64,000 bases of DNA, from the NCBI GenBank assembly GCA_047967505.1, contig CM106541.1, one strand, 5' to 3'. A program made the translations under genes and the position numbers. A model generated the notes under the pieces. The model made no database searches and had not been told where the DNA came from. It was given only the letters and a program-made list of their open reading frames with translations. Position 1 is the stretch's first letter. The number at the start of each line of letters is the position of its first letter. Positions 19,903 through 29,660 of the stretch are shown here, piece after piece. This DNA is from Dipteris shenzhenensis (lineage: Eukaryota; Polypodiophyta; Polypodiopsida; Gleicheniales).

Positions 19903-22900
19903 CTATTCAGTTGACCTCAACTGAAAAGCTTCCTTGTAAACATCCAAAAGCTGTGGATGATCGGATAACATGTCTTCGTCCATCCACTTGGCATCTAATG
20001 CTGTATAATTCTTGAATTTTACAAGATACCTGTAAAACTCCTTACCCTGAGGGCCTTTACGTACAATATGGTACACAATTTGCTCTGGTTGAAGGACTTC
20101 CTCCAGCTCATCCACTTCTGGTGGATCTTCTGATACTGTTTCTGTAGGCGCTGGTCCCTGAAATTTCTTTAGAAGACTCACATGGAATGCATTGTGAATC
20201 CTCCAATGCTCTGGCAATGCTAATCTGTATGCAACCTCATTTATTCTTTCTGTAACCCTGAAAGGGCCATAGTATCTGGGAGATAACTTTGCATACACTT
20301 TCTGTTTGCCTTTAAACTTGCGGAGCCTAGCTTTTTCAAACCTCAAAAGTACCCAATCCCCTTCCTTGAGATCTAATTGTCTCCTATGCTTATCTGCAGC
20401 TCTTTTATGTTTCTCTTGAGACCTTTCAATTACTGTCCGAACTTGGCTGTAAGCTGTCTGGAGGTCTCTCACAAACTGATCAGCTGCAAAGATTTCATCT
20501 TTGGTCCTCAATATAGGTGGCAAAATCACCTTTCCATATATGACTTCAAAAGGGGCTTTCCCTGTAGAGCTATGTATTGTATTATTGTAAGCAAACTCTA
20601 CTAACGGTAGGTACTTTTCCCAGTCTGAACTTTGGTCACCCACGTAGCATTTCAGCATATCCAAAATTGTAGAATTTGCTACTTCACTTTGACCATCTGT
20701 CTAGGGATGGAAAGAAGAAGAAAAATTCAGATTCGTCCCCATGTTATCAAATAAAGCTCTCTAGAATAGACTGGTCATTCTGGGATCTCGATCACTAACA
20801 ATGGACTTAGGCATACCGTGATGTTTAAAAATTTGTGCCATGAAAAGCTTAGCCATATGATCTGCCTTTATGGTTTTGCGAACCGGAATGAAATGAGCTT
20901 GCTTGCTGAATCTATCAATGATAGTCCAAATCCCATCATTCCTTGACTTTGATCTCGGTAAATAAAAAATAAAGTCCATTGTAATACTTTCCCATGGTGC
21001 CTGAGGCACGGGGAGAGGCATAAGTAGGCCAGGTGCCTTCCGTCTATCATACTTCATTTTCTGACACGTAAGGCATTCAGTAACAAACTGATGTATATCT
21101 TTCCGTATTCCTGGCCAAAAGAAATACCTCTCTAGTGTTAGAGTTGTTGCTGTAATTCCTCTATGTCCAGCATAGGGAGGTGCATGGCATTCCCCCAAAA
21201 TCTTTTTCCTCATCTCCTGGGTGATGCATAGGCAATCATCTTTCATTAAATACCCATCTTTCAGGGAATAGTGACTGGTGGATTGCCCCTCTTGCATTTG
21301 CTGTAAAATTTCACCAAAATCAGGATCATGAGCATATTGCTCCCTCATGCCTTCCAGGTGCTGATGATAAGCAATAGTTACATTATTGACCTGGGGTCTT
21401 CGGGACAAGGCATCTGCCACTCTGTTCCGAATTCTTGGAGTATGGACAATCTGAAAATGATACATTGACAGCATATTTGCCCATTTCATAAGCTTCTCGG
21501 AAAGCTTGGTCTGAGTCAAAAAGTATCTCAGACTTTGGTGATCTGTCTTGACAGTAAAATCTGCACCCAAAAGATAGTGCTTCCATGTATGAATGGCATG
21601 AATTACAGCCAATAACTCTTTCTCATAGATTCCTAGATATCTTTCTGCATCCCGAAGTCACCTGCTTTCATAGGCTACTACATGACCATTCTGATGCAAT
21701 GCAGCCCCAACACATTCTCCACAAGCATCGCAATTAACATCAAAAGACTGATAAAGATCCGGGACTACCAGAATAGGCTCTGTAGTCAACTTCTCCTTGA
21801 GTGTATTGAATGCTTTCTTTTGTGATAATCCCCATGTGAAGGCTGCATTTTTCTTAGTAAGGTCATGTAATGGAGCTGCGATATCAGCAAAATGTCTGAT
21901 AAACCTTCTGTAGTAAGAACACAGGCCTAAGAAGCTTCGAACTTCATGCACATTTTTCAGCTCTGGCCATTCCTGAATGGCACGGATCTTCGCTGGATCC
22001 ATTTGTATCCCATTCTTGGATATTATATGCCCCAGATAGTGGATTTCTTCCAAGAAGAATTCACTTTTCTTGGTGTTTGCGTAGAGCTGATGATTTCTCA
22101 GCTCTTGAAACACTATAGCAAGATGTTCTCTGTGCTCTTCTTCTGTCTTAGAAAAAACTAGGATATTATCAAAGAAAGTACCCGTAAAATGTCTGTACTT
22201 CTGGAAGATGCGATCCATCATTCTATTGAATGTGGCTGGAGCATTTGTCAACCCAAAAGGCATCACTAAGTATTCATACAACCCGAATGTAGTGCGGAAT
22301 GCTGTCTTGTGCACATCCTGAGGCTGTATCCTTACTTGGTGGTAGCCACTCTTTAAGTCTATCTTGCTGAAAACTGAAGCTCCATTTAACTGATCCAGGA
22401 CATCATCAATGCGCGGAATAGGGAATCTATTCTTGATGGTCATTTTGTTTAGTGCGCGATAATCGATGCACATACGGAATGAACCATCTTTCTTCTGTAC
22501 TAACAGTACAGGGCAACAAAAAGGAGACGAGCTGGGCTGAATCAACCCTTTGGACAGCAAGTCTTGTACCTGAGCCATAATCTCCTCTCTCTGAGTCGCA
22601 CTGACTCTATAAGGGGGTCTGTTTGGTGGCTCACTACCAGGCATTAACTCTATCTGATGATCTTCTGGTCTCTCTGGGGGTAACTCCCCTGGCAAAACAT
22701 CACAAAAGCAATCTTTAAAGTTTACAAGAAACTGAAACTTATCTTTGTCTGCATCATTCATTTCAGCATGCATATCATTCTCTTTTTCTTTTACAAAAAC
22801 CATGTACGCAGAAATTGTAGACTTTATTGCCTTACCGCATGAAACATCAGATACAATGGGGATAGTGTCCCCTTTATTCCTAGCAATTAAACGCTGATTT

Positions 22901-23046
22901 TTCCCCCTATGCACAAACTCCAGCACTCTTTCAAGAAGAGTCAACTTCACTGCCTTGCGGTGAAACCAAGGCATCCCCAAAACTACATCATAATGTGCTA
23001 GTAGAAACAGTCTCTGCAACTGTTCTTTTTTTTTTTTAAAGAACAC
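19903..23046 (-). pseudogene. gypsy-E pol (RT, RNase H, integrase, chromodomain-like)
   Basis: A single reading frame from 23046 to 19903, broken only by three stops: near 21657 after VVAYESR, near 20759 (TAG after MTSLF, where Trp is expected) and near 20702 (TAG before TDGQSE, where Gln is expected). In order: protease tail [12 protein letters not shown] with [27 protein letters not shown] and [10 protein letters not shown]; catalytic box FFDN instead of F-DD; RNase [10 protein letters not shown] and KTDHQSLRYF; integrase zinc HRGITATTLTLE...CLTCQK; core MDF, SDRDPR and SEVANS; and a C-terminal chromodomain-like segment FYRYLVKFKNYTALDAKWMD. The frame is well preserved, but the Asp to Asn change would abolish polymerase activity. 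Confidence 0.92.
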
Positions 23047-24085
23047 TAACCAGATGGAGTAACTGGCTAGTTACTCTAACCAAACTGACTGGTTCTGGTC
23101 TGGTCAGTTTGCAACTGGACTAACTGGACTGGTCACAGTCTGGTTACAGTGACCAGAATGGTCTGGTTGGATCAAGTTAACTAGACCTCTGACCAGAGTT
23201 AACTAACCAGAATTAACTGAACCAAGGTAACTGCCATGTCAGCACCTATAAGCCTGCCACGTGTATGCCACGTCAATGTTGACCCAGCTTCCTGCCACGT
23301 CAGCTCTGTGCATGCCACACGTACGCTTGTGCCACGTCATCATCTACGTGTCATTGCCATGCCTTCCTTCACCACGTCCGTGACTCTACGTGGGGTTTGC
23401 GTCACTTGCGTGGGGTATGCTCAGCACCGTGACGCATACACGCAACACCTTAGGAATTCCGTTGGAAATTTGTCCGTCGAACATGCACCCGCGTGGAGAT
23501 GTCAATACACGCGAAGGCACCTCTGTGCAGAATAATCACTTTACGCTGCCTCACGTGCTTTGCCTACCTTCACCATGCCTCCACAACGCTCACAACAACC
23601 ATAGGTGATATCCCCGTCGGAAACCTTCGCCTGACGACCATTCGAATCCCGTCGTGAATTCTTCTCGAAGCTTTTGTTCGTGGCTCTACGCAATGACCAC
23701 GATTTCGTCAAACTCGTTCCACGTCAATTCCCTTCTGTCGCAGCTAACAGGCAGCGCTCCTTCCAAATCACCGACCCTTAGCATATTATATAAATCCTCC
23801 TGTACTCACAGCGTCACGTGACGTATCGTTTGGCATTCCACGACACCAATGAGAAATCCCCATCAAAGGCGTCCTTATCCCATCACGTTAGTCTCTATCA
23901 TGAAGCTCCACGCCTACCAACTAGCACCTCTCGGGTCCACATCTTCATCAGTGGCTTCATCACTCTTTGCGATGAGAGCTTCTCACACAGCATTTACGCT
24001 ATGACGGTTATCCCTTGGTGAATCAACGTTGATTCCTTCTGCTCTCTTGCTGCATCGTCACAACCTAAGAAGGCCATGAGCCTAT
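23047..24085 (-). other. gypsy-E leader with clustered CCACGTC and CTGGTC words
   Basis: There is no coding region; gag and most of the protease are missing. At 23040-23230 words such as CTGGTC, GACCAG, GTTAAC and AACCAG recur in both orientations. At 23255-23413 TGCCACGTC or related ACGT cores occur at least eight times. In sense the repeated word is GACGTGGCA, which matches the ABRE/G-box type of plant promoter element. A run of T (23027-23036) marks the junction with pol. Confidence 0.55.
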
Positions 24086-24097
24086 GCTCTGATACCA
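24086..24097 (-). other. gypsy-E primer binding site (initiator tRNA-Met)
   Basis: The minus strand reads TGGTATCAGAGC one base after the end of the 5' LTR, matching the 3' end of initiator tRNA-Met. Confidence 0.9.
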
Positions 24098-24098
24098 A

Positions 24099-25045
24099 TG
24101 GAACCGACTCGTTGGTGAAAGACAGCCATTACACTCAAAAAGACAGTAATTGTGCTTTCATAAGCTCTCCCTCACTCCCTCTCTCAGAAGATGCACTAGG
24201 GCCCAGGACAAAACGTCGGGCTGGACCCCCCCAAAGGTCTTTATTCATGAGAGAAAATCTGTTACCGAAGTTCAGCGTAGAGCTGTTTTGAAAACTTCTC
24301 TCTCTCTCCCTACCTTCCCAAAACGTGAAAAATCCACTTTATTACAAGAGCTTCAAGCTCAATTCAAATTGGCAACATGCCACTTGTCTAGAATCTAAAC
24401 TAAGTTCTATTACATGGAACTAAGGGCCATTCTGGAGTCTTCAAAGCTCTCGGTCACACGAACCGCCTCCTGGATGCTTGTCAGGCTCCCATTACGCTTA
24501 GGAAAAATAATCCTTCCTAGTACCTGCAACAATTAATTAAAGCGCACCACCATGGTACCCATTAATTGTTAGCGCTTTGCATGCAAATAACACACTATGG
24601 ACTAATCCTAGTCACGGTGGGCGTCCCCACTGAACACATGTGCACACTAAACAAATATATATTCAAATAAATATATATATTCTCTGGTTGACCGGAGTCA
24701 ACACTCTTGATTATAATTAAAGAGCTTTGACCAAGGGTCAAGGCGCCTTAATTATAGCCAAGTCTCTCCAACCGAAGTTGGCACATCTTGGTTAACCGGG
24801 GTTAACCCTCTTGGCGCATGCCAAGTCTTGTTGACCGAAGTCAACACTCTCTGACCGTAGTCAGCTCTATGGTTCTCTGGTTAACCGCAGTTAACCCTCT
24901 TGGTAATAAACCAAGTCTCCTTGACCGAAGTCAGGTTTCTTGACTAGAGTCAAGTATCTTTGACCATTGAAAATAACTCTTTGACCATATTTAACACATA
25001 TAAAACTCTTTAATTATGATCAAATAAATGGTCAACTGTACTTTG
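24099..25045 (-). repeat. 5' LTR of gypsy-E, end-truncated
   Basis: It matches the 3' LTR from TGGAACC to CTGTACTTTGA and then breaks off, lacking the TAGGATATTTACA end. The hairpin array is at 24687-24954 with the same stems and loops. The twelfth hairpin (CATA loop) has been deleted here. Confidence 0.88.
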
Positions 25046-25390
25046 ACCCAGTCTCTTCCATGGCATTAGTGATTAGAGATGCTGGTATGCACACACATGC
25101 AAATGGTTTGGGAGACTGGGTTTCCATACAGACAGGTTGCCACTTCTAGTATAACATTGACGCTCTGTTTGTCCCATTTCGGGGTAATGAGCTCACCCCA
25201 ATCATCCAAGAGGATCTTTTACAGCTACACACATTCAGGACCTAGTTGGCACAGACAGAGCTTCCTGTGAAGCTCAGTCTCTTATCGGGACCATTGCTTA
25301 TGCATCTCTGAGGAGGGTTTCATTATCCTGTCAAGGTTCACTCAGATCCACCTACCACACTCACTCAGGATTGCCATTGTCATCGCACTG
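25046..25390 (+). pseudogene. LINE-B 3' segment, continuation beyond gypsy-E
   Basis: From GAGATGCTGGTATGCAC to ATTGCCATTGTCATCGC it aligns with 46825-47135, which lies about 140 bp further into LINE-B than the break at 18895. This supports insertion of gypsy-E into one LINE-B copy with loss of sequence at the right edge. There is no intact frame. Confidence 0.65.
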
Positions 25391-25419
25391 ACAAGGCTGT
25401 CCCCTAGCTTCTTTTCTTT

Positions 25420-27060
25420 TCTTTTTTGTCGCTTGGTAGATGGTGATCATGCAGCAGATAGTGGGAGGCTTGGGTATCATTGATTCAGAGATGCAGAGCA
25501 GAGCCCTCCTGGGCAAGTTGGTTGTGCGTGGCCTCACCCCTGGTGCGAAGCTCCTCTTACAGCGAGGGCTTCTCAGGAACACCCCACACATTGGAGGGCA
25601 GTGGCAGCAATCACATAGATGGATATTCTCAGAGGCCCCCCTTACGGGGAGGGGTTTCCCCATGATGAGGACCCTACATAGGGTTTGGCAGAGATTAGCA
25701 AGTGGCCTCATCTGCGCTCAATCCCGTTTTGCAGATAGGAGTTTGAGCGGCAGCCCCTCGTTTGGCACCCGGAGATCAGGGATCAGGACAGACTTATGCT
25801 TAGGACAACGGACTCACATTGGATGGGCACAATGGGACAGCGGCCCGGCTTGCTCCTTTGACAGATTGAGTAGATTACCCATGGAGGCAAAGGTGAGGCA
25901 TGGAGCCATAGAGCATATGCGACGGGCAAGGCAGCGGATGAGGGAGATTGACCTCGCCATCCTTGTCTTGGTGGGGGGACTTCGCATATGGATGGACAGT
26001 AGATGGTTGGTCAGTTTTCTTGGATTGGGGTCCCCTTGAGAACGATGATCCATTGAGGTAGCAATCAGCCTGGTTTCTTCCGTGTAGGCCCTGGAGGCTT
26101 ACTTCAGGCACTCACTAAGAGAGACCTAGAGATGGACGGGAGTCTGGACAAGATTCATTGGTAGATGATCAAAGTTGTGAGCTGATTGGGGAAGGAGTGG
26201 CACATTGATCCTCCCAGCATTCTAGAGCAGAGATGGCGCCTTTGGCTTTGGGAAGGCAGGTCTTTGAGGGAGGTCCAGCGGGATCCGGGAGAGTGGTTAT
26301 GGCCTTCCAGGGTCGGCATTACGGAGTAGGTGGACAAGTTGCTTCTTTTCTGATACCACACTGATTGGTAGGAGGCTTCAGATGGACTCTTTGACATGGA
26401 CCCCTTTGAGGGTGAGGCATTGGGTGGCCCAGAGGGTGTCGTAGGAGGTCTATTCCCAGATATAGGTGGAGGGGCAGTGTCACTGCTGGAGTTCTGGAGA
26501 TGCAATCCCTCACTGCCTTTGGAGCTATGGTAGTGTAGTGAGGATCTGGATGGGAGCCCTCATGATTATAACCCGCATGCAGAGTCTTTAGAGGGACTAC
26601 ACGTGGGATGATGGCTTGGTTGATTGAGGGAGGTCACACGTTCCATATTAATGAGGTCTCTCCAGCTTACCGGATATAGGGTCAGAGCATTTAAAGGATA
26701 AAGCTCCATGAAGCGGTTCATCCTGCCAGCCTAGATCCTCATTTGCCTCCGGAGAATAGTGTGTGGGAGGTAGTAGCCAGTTTCATGGCATGGAACATTT
26801 GGGTTGCTCACTGTAGTCTGGTGATGGGTGAACATCCTGGTCCACCCTTGGCTACCTTGGTCGCCATCTGGAAGGATATCATGTACACCCTGCGCTCCAC
26901 CTGGGGGCGTGGGACCCCGGGCTCTAGGGCGACTATTGGAGGTGCGCACGTTTCTGCAAGGCTTGGCCTGCAGGAGTTTTCTACATATTCACTGTGCGAG
27001 GGATTCACTGGTTGTATAGTCCCCCCACTTGGTTGTTAGCTTAGCCCTTGTATCAGAGAT
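25420..27060 (+). pseudogene. LINE-A ORF2 C-terminal half
   Basis: The frame 25440-26039 reads GGLGIIDSEMQSRALLGKLV, LLRNTPHIGGQWQQSHRWIF and MMRTLHRVWQRLASGLI, the post-RT region of L1-type plant LINEs. Further on, in changing frames, LWLWEGRSLREVQRDPGEWL (26240-26300) and ALGGPEG-type sequence align with 17205-18290. The frame 26743-27039 (VVASFMAWNIWVAHCSLVMG) resembles the very C-terminal region of such LINEs. Sequence 27060-27100 may be 3' UTR. The copy is dead. Confidence 0.65.
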
Positions 27061-27189
27061 TTCCTAGGCAGTGAGCTGGGTTTCTCTGGAACAGGTTGGT
27101 TTTCTTCTTTCAACCTTTATCGGTTTTTTCCATACTCAGCACCTTCAGGGCTGCTATTTTGTAATGAGACTTATGCTCCAGTCTCACTC

Positions 27190-28180
27190 CAGCAACAAAC
27201 ATGGATTCCATAAGAGTTTTGATATCACTAGCAACACCCAATCTGTGGCCCCCCAAAAGGTGAAGATATTGTCCAAGTTGCTATGCTCTTGGACAAAGAC
27301 AGTTTGTGTGTCGGGGGCATAACTGCAAGCTCAATACCTTAGCTAAGATCTTGTATGCAGTATTAAAAAGGGTGTTTGGTCTGCATTGGTGAATGACCGA
27401 CTTGTCACCTCCCTTCGGAATCAAACAAATCTAGCCTCAGCTCAATGAGTGAGGAAGTGAGCCGGACCCGAAGATCTCCTAGCAGGCATGTCTCAAGAAG
27501 CTCTGAAAGAAAGTTGGAGTTAGGCGGTCCTTCCCAGGGCACTTTTGGGAGGGAGGGCCTTCTGGGCCTCCCACAGCTGCTAGTTCAGGAACGGTGCCTC
27601 TAGTTGCTTGCGTAGCCTCAATGGAATCACTGCTGGCACCTGGTTCCATACTGCCTCTCTGACTAAGAGGACCGTGGGAGTCTCCTCAGACTGGAATAAC
27701 TCTCAGTAAAAGTTCGTGGTCATCTCCATGATCTCTTATGGGTTAGTGTGCATCCGCCCTTGCTTATCCCACAAGTGTTGAAGTTGGTTCCCCGTCGATC
27801 TGGGCCCCATGGTCTAGAAGAACTGCCTGGTCATCCTATCTCCTTGTTGTAGCCATTGGGCCCGTTAGGAGTGGTGCACAAACTCGGCTCGTGGTACCTC
27901 CGTAGTCCCAAGGTCAAGCTTTGCGCTCTCATATCTGTCACTGAGCCACTGAGAACCCGGATCTTGCTCTCTCTGGCAGTCAATGGAAGCAAGATCCCGG
28001 TGCAAGGCTTGCTCCCTCTCTTGAATGGCGTATCTCCTCTTGAGGGCTTGGGACGGCAACTTAGTTTGTATCGTCTCTGCTACCTAGGAGGCCAATCGCG
28101 CTCCTCAGCTGGCTGTTGCCAGGTCTTTGCAACTACCTGCTACACCTCCTCGTCTTGGAGAAGGCTGTCTGATATGTGAA
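27190..28180 (-). pseudogene. LINE-A ORF2 5' part (pre-RT and RT start)
   Basis: On the minus strand the frame 28059-27865 reads ALKRRYAIQEREQALHRDLA, typical of the linker between endonuclease and reverse transcriptase in plant L1s. Further down, AVWNQVPAVI, LWEAQKALPP and KVPWEGPPNSNFL align with 16850-17000. The YxDD box is not present. Frames shift several times. Confidence 0.55.
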
Positions 28181-28401
28181 TCTCCCTTTGGGGGAGTCCT
28201 TTACGGGGCTGACCCAATCAAATAGGGTGGGGGCATGGATGGAATCGAACAAAGTCGGGGTCCACTGTTTCTCTTGTCAAGGCGAAGTGGAGTCCCCAAA
28301 AAGGACGGGTATGTGAGCCAACCACACCAATGGATCCCCCTTTGAGGGGCTGCAAAATCAGCACAGTCATCTCCAAAGTCAAGGGATACTCGTCAGGAAC
28401 C

Positions 28402-29660
28402 TCAAGATAGTTCTAGGGCCCCAGCCTCCAGAACTCCCTCAATAGGGGCTGCCCAGGATGCGGTCTTGGACCCGATGGCTGAAAGAACCGTCCACCCTTC
28501 CTTGACGTGGTCGAGGAAGCTGTGTCGAGGACAGTGATTAGTGTGCTGTAGAGAGGCCTCCGCCTTGGAGAGGAGAGTTTGGGGGGGGGGAGGCCGTGCT
28601 TTCCCTTTGCATGTGGGTGGGGGAGCCATCTCCCGCTCCGTTGAACTGGGGACGATGGAAGTGGGTGAGGGGGAGGGGCCTACCGTAGTAGCGGAGGGTG
28701 GAGCGTGAGAGGATGGGGATCGGGGGGAGGGGGACGGGTGTTGATGGTCGCTATAGTGGGCGACATAGGCGGAGGGTGGGGAGGGTGAGGGGGAGGGGAC
28801 AAAGGAGGGGTGAGAGGGGGGGACGAGCTGGCAGTGGCGAGGGGCTGGTTGCGGAAGAGCTTGTCGTTGTATCTGCTGAGCCGGAGGATGCGTGCCCTGT
28901 GCTCCCATTACCCGAGGATCGTCTGGTAGATCGAAGAAGTCCTCATCCTCCTTGGTTGTTTGTGGTTGTTCAGAGGGGGTGCTCCCTGAGCCTAGGAAGC
29001 TGCCTTGCTCTCTGAACACAGCTTCTCCTTGGCCTTCGCTTTCCTCCTACGATTGCGTTCACCCTATTTTCTTCGCTTTTTCTTTTTCTTTCCAACTTTG
29101 GTCCACCTCCCTCTGGATGGCTCAATCCAAGGGGTTTGGGACTGCTGTTGTTGATTCTGTGGATGCTGTTGCTGCTGTTAGCGTGTCTGTTTGGTCTCTT
29201 TGAACGTGGCGCACTCTGTTGTCGTGGGTGCACCTGCGGAGGGGGGGGACAAACCTCTCGCTCGCCTTTGGGAAAATCCTGTGCCACGTGTCCCATCAGA
29301 CAAAAACGAAAGCACTGATGTGGTAACCTTGAGGTCTCCACTCGTTGTCCAAGTTCCCTCCCATCTAGTGTCTCAAGGTAGATCTCCTCTGGGAGAGACT
29401 CTAGGCTCTCCACCACTAGTTGAAGTCTAGGGACCCCGTCATCCGCTATGACCGATGGTGCTGTATTTGATGGAGACTCCAGCACAGTGCCAAAAGCTTG
29501 ACCTATGGATGGGAGAATAGCTCGATACTCTCTCGGGAGCCCCGGGAAGCGGAGCATCACTGGGAAGCTGGGTACTCAATGCATCGTGTCCATGTCCTCC
29601 ACCATGGTACCACGGGAAAAGATACACCATATGCGGGCCAAGGAGGATCGAGCTCTAGCT
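28402..29660 (-). pseudogene. LINE-A ORF1 (RRM-like plus zinc knuckle, proline-rich tail)
   Basis: The frame 29560-28970 has PREYRAILPSIGQAFGTVLE and RLQLVVESLESLPEEIYLE, resembling the nucleic-acid-binding N-terminus (DUF4283-like) of plant LINE ORF1, then CFRFCLMGHVAQDF, a zinc knuckle whose last Cys is Phe. The frame 29019-28402 continues with a Pro/Ser-rich tail. ORF1 binds LINE RNA. In-frame stops occur near 29575 and the two frames overlap, so the gene is broken. Confidence 0.6.

Larger units (their letters stand above)
18896..25045 (-). mobile_element. gypsy-E: Ty3/gypsy chromovirus-like element lacking gag
   Basis: Two long LTRs (18896-19879 and 24099-25045) flank a minus-strand interior with primer site, leader, the tail of protease, reverse transcriptase, RNase H, integrase and a C-terminal chromodomain-like region. 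Gag and most of the protease are deleted. The element sits in LINE-B. The right LTR has lost about 20 bp of its end together with about 110 bp of LINE-B, so no target duplication remains. The LTRs are very similar, with scattered substitutions and a few small indels. Confidence 0.9.
27100..29660 (-). mobile_element. LINE-A, inverted copy with ORF1 and 5' part of ORF2
   Basis: Minus-strand order is ORF1 (29660-28400), a short decayed endonuclease region, and the start of reverse transcriptase (28180-27190). The RT part has LNIFTFWGATDW-like sequence near 27270 that parallels NIFTFWEAVDWAREES of the plus copy at 17070, and VPWEGPPNSNFLSEL near 27500. It lies head-to-head with the plus-strand LINE-A ending near 27060. 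It meets LINE-B near 29660. Many stops and frameshifts. Confidence 0.6.

Noticed and set aside
28698-29015. Arg/Gly-rich plus-strand frame
   Set aside because: Antisense of the Pro-rich LINE-A ORF1 tail.
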